Positions 8,908-18,600 are shown, counted from the stretch's first letter. The stretch is DNA of 64,000 nucleotides from Chryseobacterium sp. Leaf180 (GCF_001424585.1 NZ_LMPJ01000001.1:526442-590441); one strand, 5' to 3'. Numbers and translations: made by a program. Notes: generated from the letters alone by a model not told the origin.

Positions 8908-9258
8908 ATGGCTATTAAAATAACTGATGAGTGCATTAATTGTGGAGCCTGCGAGCCGGAATGTCCCAATAATGCGATCTATGAAGGCGCAGTAGACTGG
9001 AAAGCTTCTGAGGGAACTGAACTGAAAGGTATGGTAACGCTCAGTTCCGGGCTTACTGTAGATGCAGATTCGCCTCAGGAACCTGTGAATGATGATGTTT
9101 ATTTCATTGTGACCGATAAATGTACCGAATGCAAAGGCTTTCACGAAGAACCACAGTGTGCTGCGGTTTGCCCTGTAGACTGCTGTATTCCTGATGAAGA
9201 TCATGTGGAGTCTGAAGAGGCTCTTCTTGATAAAAAAGCTTTTCTGCATGGCGAATAA
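8908..9258 (+). CDS. 4Fe-4S dicluster ferredoxin
   Basis: The 116-residue protein carries two 4Fe-4S binding segments: CINCGACEPECP near the N-terminus and CTECKGFHEEPQCAAVCP further on, the second with the expanded spacing of the Allochromatium vinosum-type bacterial ferredoxins. It is a soluble electron carrier. The C-terminal half is acidic (EDHVESEEALLDKKAFLHGE). It is divergent from the acyl-CoA reductase and followed by a strong terminator. Confidence 0.93.
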   Translation: MAIKITDECINCGACEPECPNNAIYEGAVDWKASEGTELKGMVTLSSGLTVDADSPQEPVNDDVYFIVTDKCTECKGFHEEPQCAAVCPVDCCIPDEDHVESEEALLDKKAFLHGE

Positions 9259-9263
9259 AAAAT

Positions 9264-9295
9264 ATTCCGTCTCAATTTTTTGAGGCGGATTTTTA
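9264..9295 (+). terminator. Rho-independent terminator after the ferredoxin gene
   Basis: ATTCCGTCTCAA pairs with TTGAGGCGGAT around a short T loop, followed by TTTTTATTTT. Confidence 0.8.
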
Positions 9296-9366
9296 TTTTA
9301 ACTGTAAATTATACACCAATTATTTATTTCTAAAACTATACAAATCAGCCTTATAAAAAATTTACT

Positions 9367-10431
9367 ATGATCAAAAAACATAATTTCAGCGCTGGACCTT
9401 GCATTTTACCGAACGAAGTGTACGAAAAATCCGCGGCAGCAATATTGGATTTTAACGGCATCGGGCTTTCTCTTCTGGAGATTTCCCACCGAAGCAAAGA
9501 TTTTGTTGCGGTAATGGATGAAGCGCGTGCAATCGTAAAAAGACTGATGAATCTTGGTGATGACTATGAAGTTCTGTACTTGGGCGGTGGCGCGAGTCTG
9601 CAGTTTGCAATGGTTCCGTATAATTTACTAAAAGTGAACGGAAAAGCAGCTTACACAGATACCGGTACATGGGCTGCTGGCGCTATAAAAGAAGCCAAAA
9701 AAGTTGGTAACGTAGATGTTGTCGGATCTTCAAAAGATAAAAATTACAGTTACATTCCGAAAGATTTTACGGTTGGATCTGAATATGATTATTTCCACTG
9801 CACATCAAACAATACGATTTTCGGAACGCAGATGAAAGAATTTCCTGAAGTGGATACTTTGATGGTTTGCGATATGAGTTCTGATATATTCTCACGTCAG
9901 CTTGATTTTTCTAAATTTGATCTGATATATGCTGGTGCACAGAAAAATATGGGACCTGCCGGAGTGACTCTGGTAGTGATTAAAAAAGAAATTCTAGGCA
10001 AAACAGGAAGAGAAAATATGTTCTCAATGCTCGATTATTCTCAGCATATCGAAAAAGAATCAATGTATAATACGCCTCCGGTTTTCCCGGTTTATGCAAC
10101 ACTTCTTACACTTCAGTATTTGGAAAAAAATGGCGGAATTGCCGCTGCGGAAGCAAGAAATATTGCTAAAGCAGAACTTCTTTATAATGAAATAGACCGC
10201 AATCCCAATTTTGACAGTTTCTGCGTGAAAGAAGACCGTTCGCTCATGAATGTTTCTTTTAAACTTAATGACGAAAGCAAAAAAGAAGAATTTGATGCAG
10301 CATGGAAAGCAGCCGGAATCAGCGGACTGAATGGTCACAGAAGTCTTGGCGGTTACCGCGCGAGTCTATACAACGCGATGCCGATAGAAAGCGTGCAGGT
10401 TTTGGTAGATGTGATGAAGTCGATAAATTAA
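9367..10431 (+). CDS. serC: 3-phosphoserine/phosphohydroxythreonine transaminase
   Basis: SerC converts 3-phosphohydroxypyruvate and glutamate to phosphoserine in serine synthesis and also serves pyridoxal phosphate synthesis. The 354-residue protein starts MIKKHNFSAGP, the family hallmark, and has the PLP-lysine segment LIYAGAQKNMGPAG, NTPPVFPVYATLLTLQYL and the C-terminal GHRSLGGYRASLYNAMP, which binds the phosphate of the substrate. It heads a serC-serA-DUF1015 operon. Confidence 0.97.
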   Translation: MIKKHNFSAGPCILPNEVYEKSAAAILDFNGIGLSLLEISHRSKDFVAVMDEARAIVKRLMNLGDDYEVLYLGGGASLQFAMVPYNLLKVNGKAAYTDTGTWAAGAIKEAKKVGNVDVVGSSKDKNYSYIPKDFTVGSEYDYFHCTSNNTIFGTQMKEFPEVDTLMVCDMSSDIFSRQLDFSKFDLIYAGAQKNMGPAGVTLVVIKKEILGKTGRENMFSMLDYSQHIEKESMYNTPPVFPVYATLLTLQYLEKNGGIAAAEARNIAKAELLYNEIDRNPNFDSFCVKEDRSLMNVSFKLNDESKKEEFDAAWKAAGISGLNGHRSLGGYRASLYNAMPIESVQVLVDVMKSIN

Positions 10432-10538
10432 CATATATTAGAAGACTGAAAAAATTAAATCAAATTCATTACTTTTAAATTAAATATTCAGCCAACTGCC
10501 TGAAATTAGTGATGAAAGGATAATGTTTTAAATAAAAT

Positions 10539-11498
10539 ATGAAAGTTTTAGCAAACGACGGAATTTCCAAAGCTGGTGAAAATGTCCTCCGCGAGGCCGG
10601 AATCGAACTTCTGGAGCACAGAGTGGCGCAAGATCATTTGATTAATTTTATTAATGAAAATCAGGTTGATGTTTTGCTTGTACGCAGTGCCACTAAAGTG
10701 AGAGAGAATTTGATAGATGCCTGTCCAAGTCTCAAAATTATCGGCCGAGGCGGAATTGGGATGGATAATATCGATGTGGAATATGCTATTGATAAAGGTC
10801 TGTATGTGATAAATACGCCTTCAGCGTCATCAAAATCTGTTGCTGAACTGGTTTTCGCGCATTTTTTTGCATTAGCCAGATTTCTGCATGAATCCAACCG
10901 TCTGATGCCTCTGGAAGGTGATACGCATTTTGAAGCGATGAAAAAGTCGTTCAGCAAAGCATATGAACTTTCAGGTAAAACACTTGGTGTGATCGGTTTT
11001 GGCGGAATCGGAAAAGAAGTCGTGAAAATGGGAATTTCGCTTGGAATGAAAGTGAAAGTTTTCACCCGAAATATTAAAAAAGAAAAATTAAGCTTATCAT
11101 TTTTTGACGGTCAGGAAGTTTTTTTTGAAATTACTTCGACTAACGATATGAAAGAATTTCTGAGAGACGTTGAATTTTTGAGTATTAATACGCCGAAGAG
11201 TGACGGTTATATCATCGATTCTCCACAGTTCAGGATGATGAAAGACGGTATCTTTATAGTAAACACGGCGCGTGGCGGTGTCATCAATGAAGTGACACTT
11301 TTAGATGAGATCGAAAACGGAAAAGTGGCTGGCGCGGCTCTTGATGTTTTTGAAAATGAGCCGAAACCCGAACTTACGCTTTTGATGAATCCGAATCTTT
11401 CATTAACGCCGCATTTGGGTGGAAATACCATCGACGCACAGGAAAAAATCGGAACGGAACTTGCCGAACAAATTATTGAGATTAAAAAGAAACTTTAA
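10539..11498 (+). CDS. serA: D-3-phosphoglycerate dehydrogenase (short form)
   Basis: The enzyme catalyses the first step of serine synthesis, oxidising 3-phosphoglycerate with NAD. The 319-residue protein contains the Rossmann motif GVIGFGGIGKEV, the catalytic Arg segment VNTARGGVINE, the Glu in FENEP and the His in LTPHLGGNT. It lacks a C-terminal ACT domain, so allosteric serine inhibition of the E. coli kind is not expected. It follows serC by 107 bases and precedes the DUF1015 gene by 7. Confidence 0.93.
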   Translation: MKVLANDGISKAGENVLREAGIELLEHRVAQDHLINFINENQVDVLLVRSATKVRENLIDACPSLKIIGRGGIGMDNIDVEYAIDKGLYVINTPSASSKSVAELVFAHFFALARFLHESNRLMPLEGDTHFEAMKKSFSKAYELSGKTLGVIGFGGIGKEVVKMGISLGMKVKVFTRNIKKEKLSLSFFDGQEVFFEITSTNDMKEFLRDVEFLSINTPKSDGYIIDSPQFRMMKDGIFIVNTARGGVINEVTLLDEIENGKVAGAALDVFENEPKPELTLLMNPNLSLTPHLGGNTIDAQEKIGTELAEQIIEIKKKL

Positions 11499-11505
11499 AG
11501 TATAT

Positions 11506-12750
11506 ATGCCAGTTTTTAAACCTTTTCGGGGAGTCAGACCTCATAAAGATCATGAATCTACCTTCCCCACTCATCCTTTAGAGAATTTTTCGCAGGCCGA
11601 AATCGCTGAAAGAGCGCAGGTCGAAAAAACCTATATCAACATGATTAAGCCTTACGTCGTAAGCAAATCTAAAGATGTAGACCGCAATCTGCGAAAAATA
11701 CGATCAACTTTTGAGGAGCTGATGGATGAAAACACACTGGTGCAGGACAACTCGTCTTACTATCTTTACGAACAGTCTTACCCAAACAAACAGGTTTTCC
11801 GCGGTTTGCTTGGTCTGGCGAGTATTGAAGACTTTAAAAACGGCAAAATAAAAAGACACGAAAGTACAATCCCACAGAAAAAGGAAAAACTTGCACATTA
11901 TTTAGATAAAGTTCATTTGCAGGCAGAACCGGTTTTGCTGACGTATCCCTCAAATTCTAAGGTAGAACTTCTGATGAATCATGAACAGAAGAACGTTCCG
12001 ATTTTTAATCATGTAGACAGCAAGGGAATCAGACATAAGATCTGGCGTATTGATAACCGCTTAAAACTCCAGCAGTTTAAAGAAGTTATTGCGCAGATTG
12101 AATCCTTCTACATCGCCGACGGTCATCACAGAATCGGTTCTACAGCTTTGCACGCGCAGCGTCAGCAGGAAAAAAACAAAAAACATAACGGAACAGAAGC
12201 TTACAATTTTGTATACAGCTTTATTGTTTCCAATCAGTCAATAAAAATTCATGATTACAACCGTATTGTGAAAACGTTGAACGGATACTCTCCTTCTGAT
12301 TTTCTGAAGGCTTTGGAGAAATATTTCCTCATTCACGAAAAGCACGAGACACCATATTTTCCGTCACAGAAATTTCATATTTCAATGTATATGGATGGTA
12401 AATTTTACTCGCTGCACGTGAAACACGATCTCCGTTCAAAAGAAATGTCGCTGGATAATCTTGATCACCATTTGCTTGATAAATATATTATTAAAGATAT
12501 TCTGCAGATTGAAAACTCAGACAGCTCAGACCAGATCGATTATGTGAAAGGAACTTCTGACTTGAAAGGCATCAATGAAATTAAAGAAAAGATTGACGCT
12601 GGCGAAGGTGTGGTTGGTTTCGGGATTTATCCGGTGAGTTTTAATGACATGATTAAAATTTCAGATCTTAAACTAGGTATGCCGCCAAAGTGTACTTTTA
12701 TTGAACCAAAACTGATCAGCGCTTTATTAATGTACGATATGAAGCAGTAA
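11506..12750 (+). CDS. DUF1015 family protein
   Basis: The 414-residue protein begins MPVFKPFRGVRPHKDH at 11506, 7 bases after serA; an in-frame ATG inside serA (11419) is rejected because the conserved DUF1015 N-terminus starts here. The central YIADGHHRIGSTALHAQ is the diagnostic motif, followed by FIVSNQSIKIHDYNRIV. The family is a kinase-like group that often sits with serA/serC, and members have been linked to serine phosphorylation in serine metabolism; that role here is inference from the operon. Confidence 0.9.
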   Translation: MPVFKPFRGVRPHKDHESTFPTHPLENFSQAEIAERAQVEKTYINMIKPYVVSKSKDVDRNLRKIRSTFEELMDENTLVQDNSSYYLYEQSYPNKQVFRGLLGLASIEDFKNGKIKRHESTIPQKKEKLAHYLDKVHLQAEPVLLTYPSNSKVELLMNHEQKNVPIFNHVDSKGIRHKIWRIDNRLKLQQFKEVIAQIESFYIADGHHRIGSTALHAQRQQEKNKKHNGTEAYNFVYSFIVSNQSIKIHDYNRIVKTLNGYSPSDFLKALEKYFLIHEKHETPYFPSQKFHISMYMDGKFYSLHVKHDLRSKEMSLDNLDHHLLDKYIIKDILQIENSDSSDQIDYVKGTSDLKGINEIKEKIDAGEGVVGFGIYPVSFNDMIKISDLKLGMPPKCTFIEPKLISALLMYDMKQ

Positions 12751-12799
12751 TTGCGAGATTTTCTTTATTTTTATCGCTGATAAAGAAAGGTCTGCACCC

Positions 12800-14200
12800 A
12801 TGAAAAAAGTCTTATGCATCATACTTCCACTCTTTATGAGTGGATTTTTGTTTTCTCAGAAAAAACTTCCGGCGAAAAAACCCCGCATAATTCCGAAATT
12901 CAATTATCACGAAGAATTCAAAAAAATATCAGACCAGATCATGATGTACGGGCTTGCCTATAATGATTTGGGTGAACTCACAAAAGGTATTGGGCCACGT
13001 TTCAGCGCAACGCCGGGATATGAAAAAGCAACTGTCTGGGCCGAACGAAAACTGAAAGAAGCCGGCGCTGAAAAAATCTGGACCCAAGATGTTCGTGTTC
13101 CGATATGGGTACGCGGTCGCGAAAGTCTGCAGATTAAAACTGCAAATGGCGACTGGAAATCTATAAAAATGCTGTCTTTTGGAAATTCTGAAGGCACAAA
13201 AGGCAAAGATCTTATCTGCGATATTCTGCTCGTAAACGATACCAAAGAACTGGTCAATCTCACTTCTGCGCAAACCAAAGACAAAATTATTTTTGTTAAT
13301 TATCCGATCGATCAGAAAATCATCAATGCGACCGATTCTTATTTAATTGCTGCTAAATCTAAACTGCTTTCCGCTTCTGTAATTGGTGCAAAAGGAGCGC
13401 GAGGACTCATTATTCGCTCCATCACAACAGCTTTTGATGACACGCCACATGCGAAACAGATTTATTACGAACCGGAAGATAAAGTTAAAATACCTGCAGT
13501 TACGATCGGTGTAAAATCTGCCGACGAGCTTGAAAAACTTTTGAAAAATCAGACTGTAAAAGCAAAACTCAATATGTCTGCAGAGACACGGGGCGAAACT
13601 GTTAATCAAAATATTATCGCTGAAATTCCAGGAAAAAAAGACGGCAAAGTCATTGTGATAGGTGCTCAGCTGGATAGCTGGGATTTTGCAGAAGGCGCAC
13701 ACGATGATGGTTCTGGTGTCGTTCAGTGCATTGAAGTTTTGCGTACGATCAAAACATTAAACATTCAGAACAGTCACACGATTCGCGTGGTTTTATACGC
13801 GAACAGTGAAAATGGCGGCGGCGGTCGCGATACTTACGCAGCATATGTAAAAAAGAAAGATGAAAAGCACATCGCCGCAATCGGGTCGGATGCCGGAGGT
13901 TATTCTCCGCGTGGATTTTCTCTGGATATGTCGCCACAGCGCCGGCGCCTGATCTTTCCGTGGAAGGAATATTTTCTACCGTACGGCGTCTACGATTTTG
14001 ATCAGACTGATGCGATTCAGGATATTGCACCGCTTAAAAAGCTTGATATTCCGCTGATCGAGCTGGTTGTCGATCCGCAGCGTTATTTTGATTATCATCA
14101 TTCGGTGGAAGATACTTATGATAAAGTGAACCGCCGCGAACTCCTTCTGGGTGCGGCCGTACTGACGCAGATGGTTTTTATGATCGATCAGGCGTGGTAA
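12800..14200 (+). CDS. M28-family (carboxypeptidase Q-like) secreted protein with altered catalytic residues
   Basis: The 466-residue protein has a signal peptide (MKKVLCIILPLFMSGFLFS), a PA-type insert in the middle and a C-terminal M28 metallopeptidase domain. In active M28 enzymes the motifs are G-G-H-x-D-S, D-D-x-S/G-G, N-E-E-N-G, S-D-x-G and Y-H-H. Here the second, fourth and fifth are intact (HDDGSG, GSDAGG, DYHHS), but the first zinc-ligand His is Gln290 (GAQLDSW) and the catalytic Glu is Ser336 (ANSENGG). I therefore expect weak or no peptidase activity. The length and domain order are normal and the frame is intact, so it is a conserved fold rather than a decayed gene. It lies 49 bases downstream of the DUF1015 gene. 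Confidence 0.85.
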   Translation: MKKVLCIILPLFMSGFLFSQKKLPAKKPRIIPKFNYHEEFKKISDQIMMYGLAYNDLGELTKGIGPRFSATPGYEKATVWAERKLKEAGAEKIWTQDVRVPIWVRGRESLQIKTANGDWKSIKMLSFGNSEGTKGKDLICDILLVNDTKELVNLTSAQTKDKIIFVNYPIDQKIINATDSYLIAAKSKLLSASVIGAKGARGLIIRSITTAFDDTPHAKQIYYEPEDKVKIPAVTIGVKSADELEKLLKNQTVKAKLNMSAETRGETVNQNIIAEIPGKKDGKVIVIGAQLDSWDFAEGAHDDGSGVVQCIEVLRTIKTLNIQNSHTIRVVLYANSENGGGGRDTYAAYVKKKDEKHIAAIGSDAGGYSPRGFSLDMSPQRRRLIFPWKEYFLPYGVYDFDQTDAIQDIAPLKKLDIPLIELVVDPQRYFDYHHSVEDTYDKVNRRELLLGAAVLTQMVFMIDQAW

Positions 14201-14757
14201 TTTAACAAGATTAAATACAGATTAAAAAAATAACAGCGACTCACAAAGTCGCTTTTCCATTATAATTTTATATAATCTTCTACGGAAGAATCTTCTGCAG
14301 CTCGCTTTTAGACTTGTTTCTGCGAACTCAATCTTCCATTTCGTTTTATTTCGACGCTGCAGTGACTATAAATAATGTGTTGTCTGACCGTTTCTTATTT
14401 CCCAACAGAATTATATATTCGAAATCATCGAAATATCACCGTTATAATAAATTCAATTGAAAAATTTATTAATTTTAATACCATAATATATAGCGCATCA
14501 CAGATTATACGCAACATTTGTTCTCCACTCAACAGGTTGAAGGCAATGAATCATGACACTGATGTAAAACGGTAAAATTTTAAGCTAATGTAACGCTACA
14601 TTGGTACCAACCGAAACAGGTTTGCCTTAGTATACCGGTTAATCAGCCTCAAGCTGAACCAGTTTGGATGTGTGAATCGGTTAAAAACAAAAATTTAATA
14701 CAAATGCGGAAGAATGCAGACCGGAAAACACAGAAAAAAACTTTAAAACATATTAGT
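14201..14757. other. Intergenic gap of 557 bases
   Basis: Apart from the terminator at 14235 nothing convincing was found. A 66-codon frame at 14375-14575 has no family likeness and AT-rich random composition. There are short inverted repeats (for example ATGTAACGCTACAT near 14588 and TTGGTACCAA near 14600) that could be operators for the DUF6261 gene, but no promoter match to TAnnTTTG was seen. Confidence 0.5.
14235..14256 (+). terminator. Rho-independent terminator after the M28 gene
   Basis: AGCGACT-CACAA-AGTCGCT is a perfect 7-base stem followed by TTT. The T-run is short. Confidence 0.7.
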
Positions 14758-15501
14758 ATGAAAGCAAAAATTTCCCCGCTCAACCTTCACAAAGTTCACA
14801 ACTCAGAATTTGGACAGCTCATCGTGCGGTTCTTCGAAGATTTTGAGAATTCTGCACTTTCCGCGTCTACCGATCCTGATTTTAAAAAGCTTTATGACGT
14901 ACTTCAAGATCAGCTTCCGATATATAATTCGTCGCTCGATCAGGTGCGCGCAAGCGAAGAATCTCAACAGATTGAAGCGCTCGACCAAATACGCGATGCC
15001 GATCTGCAGGCTTTGCGCGATGCTTTAAAACCGTACCGGAATGCCAAAACCGCCGCCGAAACAAATGCCTATAATGTTCTCAATCTGCTGATGGCGGAAT
15101 ATAAAGATGCCGATGAAGAGTCTTATGAAAGCCAGACCAATTCTGTGAACCAGCTTGTGGAGCGTCTGCTTTCGGCAGATTATTCGGCGCATGTAGCGAC
15201 GCTGGGCATAGTGAAATTTGTAAATCATGTGTCAGATTCCAACACGGCTTTCAACGATCTTTTTGCACAGCGGTCGTACAATACCTCGCAAAAGGTAGTA
15301 TATGATGTTAAACAGCTCCGCAAAAAACTAACGTCTGATTACCGAAATATGTACGAATATATTAGCGTGATGGCGAATGTGAAAGCGTTGCCTTTTTATC
15401 AGGAAGTTCTCGCGGTGATTAATAACGGCAGAAATTATTTTGCCAACACCGTGCTTTCGAGAAGAAAAAAAGATTCGGATGATGAAAAACCGCAGGAATA
15501 A
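14758..15501 (+). CDS. DUF6261 family protein
   Basis: The 247-residue protein starts MKAKISPLNLHKVHNSEFGQ at 14758; the frame extends upstream to 14668 but that part is lysine-rich and not conserved-looking. It is almost entirely helical, without signal peptide, membrane segment or cysteine, and ends with a charged tail. This fits DUF6261, a family frequent in Chryseobacterium and Flavobacterium with no known function. It is monocistronic and closed by a terminator. Confidence 0.75.
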   Translation: MKAKISPLNLHKVHNSEFGQLIVRFFEDFENSALSASTDPDFKKLYDVLQDQLPIYNSSLDQVRASEESQQIEALDQIRDADLQALRDALKPYRNAKTAAETNAYNVLNLLMAEYKDADEESYESQTNSVNQLVERLLSADYSAHVATLGIVKFVNHVSDSNTAFNDLFAQRSYNTSQKVVYDVKQLRKKLTSDYRNMYEYISVMANVKALPFYQEVLAVINNGRNYFANTVLSRRKKDSDDEKPQE

Positions 15502-15536
15502 GATACAGTTTTAAAATTGACGTTAAAATTCAGCAG

Positions 15537-15560
15537 AACCGGCTTCAGCAGCCGGTTTTT
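15537..15560 (+). terminator. Rho-independent terminator after the DUF6261 gene
   Basis: AACCGGC-TTCAGCA-GCCGGTT, a perfect 7-base stem followed by TTT. Confidence 0.75.
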
Positions 15561-15658
15561 CTATGTTCAAAACTTTCATATCATCATCGACAAATCATAT
15601 CCGAGATCAATGCGGCTCAATTTTTATAAGCGTACTTTTGTCCTTTCTAAATTTACGC

Positions 15659-17449
15659 ATGAAAACACTTTACAGATATCTAAAACCTCACAAATGGCTT
15701 CTCATTTTATCGCTGGCCCTGGCGACGATCAATCAGGTTTTCTCATTATTCGGTCCGGCGATTACCGGAAATATTCTTGACAGATTGGTAACGCACCCCA
15801 ATTTTTTCGACAAAGAAAAAACAATGCCCCGAAATCTTGATCAGTATCTCTACGGCACCGATCTTTACCACGGTGTTTTCTATTTTCTCGGTCTTCTCAT
15901 CGGTACGGCAATGGTAAGCAGAATCGCAAAAGCCTTTCAGGATTATACCGTAAGTGTGATTACGCAGAAATTCGGAGCCAATATTTTCACCGACGGGCTG
16001 CAGCATTCTATGGCACTTCCCTATCAGGAATTTGAGGATCAGCGTAGCGGAGAAACGCTTTCAGTGCTTACGAAAGTACGCGAAGATTCGGTGAAGTTTA
16101 TTACCAATTTCATTAATATTTTCTTCGGAATTCTCGTGAGTATCATCTTCGTTTCGGTATACGCGATTCGCCTACACTGGTCGATTATGCCGGTTTATGT
16201 AGTCGGGATTTTCCTGATTGCTTTTATCACCAATTTTCTGAGCAAGAGAATTAAAAACATTCAGAAAACGATTGTAAAAGAAACCACTGGTTTGGCCGGA
16301 AGCACCACTGAAAGTCTCCGAAACATTGAGATTGTAAAAAGTCTCGGTTTAACCACACAGGAAGTAAAACGGCTGAATAATAACACGTACAAAATTCTTG
16401 GTCTTGAACTTAAAAAGGTGAAAAGCATCCGCTCGCTTAGTTTTATTCAGGGAACTATGGTGAATTTTCTGCAGCAGATGATTACGCTGACTTTGCTGTA
16501 TCTGATTTTCAGGAATATCGTGACGCCCGGTCAGTACCTTTCGCTGATGTTCTACGGATTTTTCATCTTCGGGCCGATGCAGGAAATTGGAAACATCATC
16601 ATCTCTTACCGGGAAGCTGAGGCATCTCTCAACAATTTTGATAAAGTAATGGAAAAACCAGTCGAGCAGAAACCTTCTATGCCGAAACAGATTGGCGCGA
16701 TTGAGAAACTGGCTTTCGAGAAAGTGTCGTTTCAGCATCAGACTGCAACGTACAAAGCGCTGAATGATATTTCTTTTGAGGTAAAAAATGGCGAGACTAT
16801 AGCATTTGTCGGGCCGAGTGGCTCGGGAAAAAGTACTTTGGTCAAACTTCTGGTTGGACTGTACTGCCCGAAAGAAGGTGCAATTTATTATAATAATACC
16901 GACGGCAGCGAGTTTGATTTTGACGAACTGAGGAACCAGATCGGTTTTGTAACACAAGATACACAGCTTTTTGCAGGAACCATTAAAGAAAATCTACTTT
17001 TCGTTAATCCCAATGCTACAGAATATGATCTGAATATCGCTTTAAAAAAATCTAGCAGTACCGGATTAATTGAACGCGCTGAAAATGGGATTAATACCGT
17101 AATCGGAGAAGGCGGACTGAAACTAAGTGGCGGCGAAAAGCAGCGTATTGCCATCGCCAGAGCATTGCTGAGAAAACCAAACCTGTTAATTTTCGATGAA
17201 GCCACTTCTGCGCTCGACAGCATTACGGAAGAAGAAATCACATCGACAATACGTGAAATTTCTCTGAATAAAGAACAGATTACCGTTTTGATAGCACACA
17301 GATTAAGCACCATTATGCACGCCGACCGCATCTACGTTCTTGAGCGCGGAAAAGTAATAGAGACCGGTTCACACAACTATCTTTTGGAGTTGAAAGGTTT
17401 GTACTACGCGATGTGGAGACAGCAGATTGGCGAAAGAAAAACCGTTTAA
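15659..17449 (+). CDS. ABC exporter, fused membrane and ATPase domains (MsbA-like)
   Basis: The 596-residue protein starts MKTLYRYLKPHKWLLIL at 15659; a further 32 upstream codons in frame are not exporter-like and include the preceding terminator region. Residues 1-330 are a six-helix type I exporter membrane domain; the ATPase has Walker A GPSGSGKST, Q-loop FVTQDTQLF, signature LSGGEKQRIAIARA, Walker B LLIFDEATSALD and H-loop IAHRLS. It would work as a homodimer exporting lipid or drug-like substrates; the substrate is not predictable. It is flanked by terminators, hence monocistronic. Confidence 0.92.
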   Translation: MKTLYRYLKPHKWLLILSLALATINQVFSLFGPAITGNILDRLVTHPNFFDKEKTMPRNLDQYLYGTDLYHGVFYFLGLLIGTAMVSRIAKAFQDYTVSVITQKFGANIFTDGLQHSMALPYQEFEDQRSGETLSVLTKVREDSVKFITNFINIFFGILVSIIFVSVYAIRLHWSIMPVYVVGIFLIAFITNFLSKRIKNIQKTIVKETTGLAGSTTESLRNIEIVKSLGLTTQEVKRLNNNTYKILGLELKKVKSIRSLSFIQGTMVNFLQQMITLTLLYLIFRNIVTPGQYLSLMFYGFFIFGPMQEIGNIIISYREAEASLNNFDKVMEKPVEQKPSMPKQIGAIEKLAFEKVSFQHQTATYKALNDISFEVKNGETIAFVGPSGSGKSTLVKLLVGLYCPKEGAIYYNNTDGSEFDFDELRNQIGFVTQDTQLFAGTIKENLLFVNPNATEYDLNIALKKSSSTGLIERAENGINTVIGEGGLKLSGGEKQRIAIARALLRKPNLLIFDEATSALDSITEEEITSTIREISLNKEQITVLIAHRLSTIMHADRIYVLERGKVIETGSHNYLLELKGLYYAMWRQQIGERKTV

Positions 17450-17471
17450 TAATTTTATTTAAACATAAAAA

Positions 17472-17500
17472 AAGCCGTCTCAAAGGAGACGGCTTTTTAT
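17472..17500. terminator. Bidirectional terminator between ABC exporter and PPIase genes
   Basis: AGCCGTCT at 17473-17480 pairs with AGACGGCT at 17487-17494 around a 6-base loop, with an A-run on one side and a T-run on the other, so it can serve both converging genes. Confidence 0.85.
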
Positions 17501-17516
17501 TTTATTTAGTTTTGAG

Positions 17517-18599
17517 TTAATTTACTTTAACCAACTCAACATCAAAAATCAACCACGCGTTTGGTGGAATTACGCCGCCAGCGCCATTTGCACCATAACC
17601 CAATGAAGACGGAATAAGGAAAGTAGCCGTTTCACCTTCTTTCAAAAGCAAAATACCTTCGTCCCAACCTTTGATTACTCTGCCCATCCCGATAGGAATT
17701 TCGATCGGCTCATTTCTCTTGAAAGAAGAATCGAATTCTGTTCCGTTGGTTAATTTACCTGCATAATGAACTGAAACGTTATCACCCACTTTTGGAGCTT
17801 TTCCATCAGTTGTTTTAGTGATTTTATAATACAGACCGCTGTCGGTTTTAGTCATACCTGCTTTTAATCCATCCAAAGCTTTTGCAGCTTCTGCTTCTGC
17901 TTTTTCAGCCATTGCTTTGTTGTTGGCAGCGATTTTTGTTTTTCCTTCGTTAAAAGTTTTTGCAGCATCGTAGTTTTTGTACTCATCACCTTTAGAGAAA
18001 ACAGAAACTTTCTGAAGAACGATATCTGTTTTAGGTTTATCCTGAGCACCTTTTTCGGTGTTTGCAATCGCATCAATCACATCATCACCTTTCACTACCT
18101 TCCCGAAAATCGTATGCTTGCCGTCTAACCAAGGTGTTGCCACTTCAGTGATAAAAAACTGAGAACCGTTTGTATTCGGACCCGAGTTTGCCATAGAAAG
18201 AATGCCTTTTCCGGTATGTTTAAGATCATTTTTTTCGTCTTCAAACTTATAACCGGGATCTCCCATACCCGTTCCCTGAGGATCTCCACCCTGAATCATA
18301 AAATCTTTTATCACACGGTGAAAAATAGTGCCGTCGTAGAAAGGAACTCCTTTCACCTTAGCTTTATTATCAATTTTACCCTCAGCAAGACCGACAAAAT
18401 TAGCTACCGTTACCGGAGATTTTTTGTCTTCAAGCTTTACAATCAGGTTACCTTTTGTGGTCTGCATATTGGCATAAATACCGTCTTGCAGTCCTTCGTA
18501 CGTTTCTTTGTCTACGTTCATCTTTTTATAAATTGGTGTACAGCTGAGGAGCGAGACGCTGGCCGCAGCAAGGATTATATTTCTTTTTAACAGTTTCAT
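17517..18599 (-). CDS. Lipoprotein with fused cyclophilin and FKBP peptidyl-prolyl isomerase domains
   Basis: The 360-residue protein begins with a lipoprotein signal (SLLSCTPIY, lipid on the Cys at about 20). Residues about 42-200 are a cyclophilin-type isomerase (GTIFHRVIKDFMIQGGDP, NTNGSQFFIT, HTIFGKVV). An Ala/Lys/Glu-rich helical linker (about 205-245) leads to a C-terminal FKBP domain (VSVHYAGKLTNGTEFDSS, VIKGWDEGI, IPSSLGYG, IPPNAWLIFDVEL). Two unrelated isomerase folds on one chain are uncommon; such dual-family immunophilins have been described in a few organisms including flavobacteria. The gene follows the GldI-like gene by 1 base, implying joint expression at the outer periplasmic face. 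Confidence 0.93.
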   Translation of the reverse strand: MKLLKRNIILAAASVSLLSCTPIYKKMNVDKETYEGLQDGIYANMQTTKGNLIVKLEDKKSPVTVANFVGLAEGKIDNKAKVKGVPFYDGTIFHRVIKDFMIQGGDPQGTGMGDPGYKFEDEKNDLKHTGKGILSMANSGPNTNGSQFFITEVATPWLDGKHTIFGKVVKGDDVIDAIANTEKGAQDKPKTDIVLQKVSVFSKGDEYKNYDAAKTFNEGKTKIAANNKAMAEKAEAEAAKALDGLKAGMTKTDSGLYYKITKTTDGKAPKVGDNVSVHYAGKLTNGTEFDSSFKRNEPIEIPIGMGRVIKGWDEGILLLKEGETATFLIPSSLGYGANGAGGVIPPNAWLIFDVELVKVN

Positions 18600-18600
18600 T

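Noticed and set aside
12760..12789. TTTCTTTAT...ATAAAGAAA inverted repeat before the M28 gene, considered as a terminator
   Set aside because: It is AT-only and not followed by a T-run; it may simply be part of the M28 leader.
14375..14575. A 66-codon frame in the 557-base gap
   Set aside because: No family likeness, no promoter or spacing support, and AT-rich random composition.
16349..16957. A 202-codon minus-strand frame inside the ABC exporter
   Set aside because: The opposite strand carries an intact exporter with all ATPase motifs; this frame has no motif.
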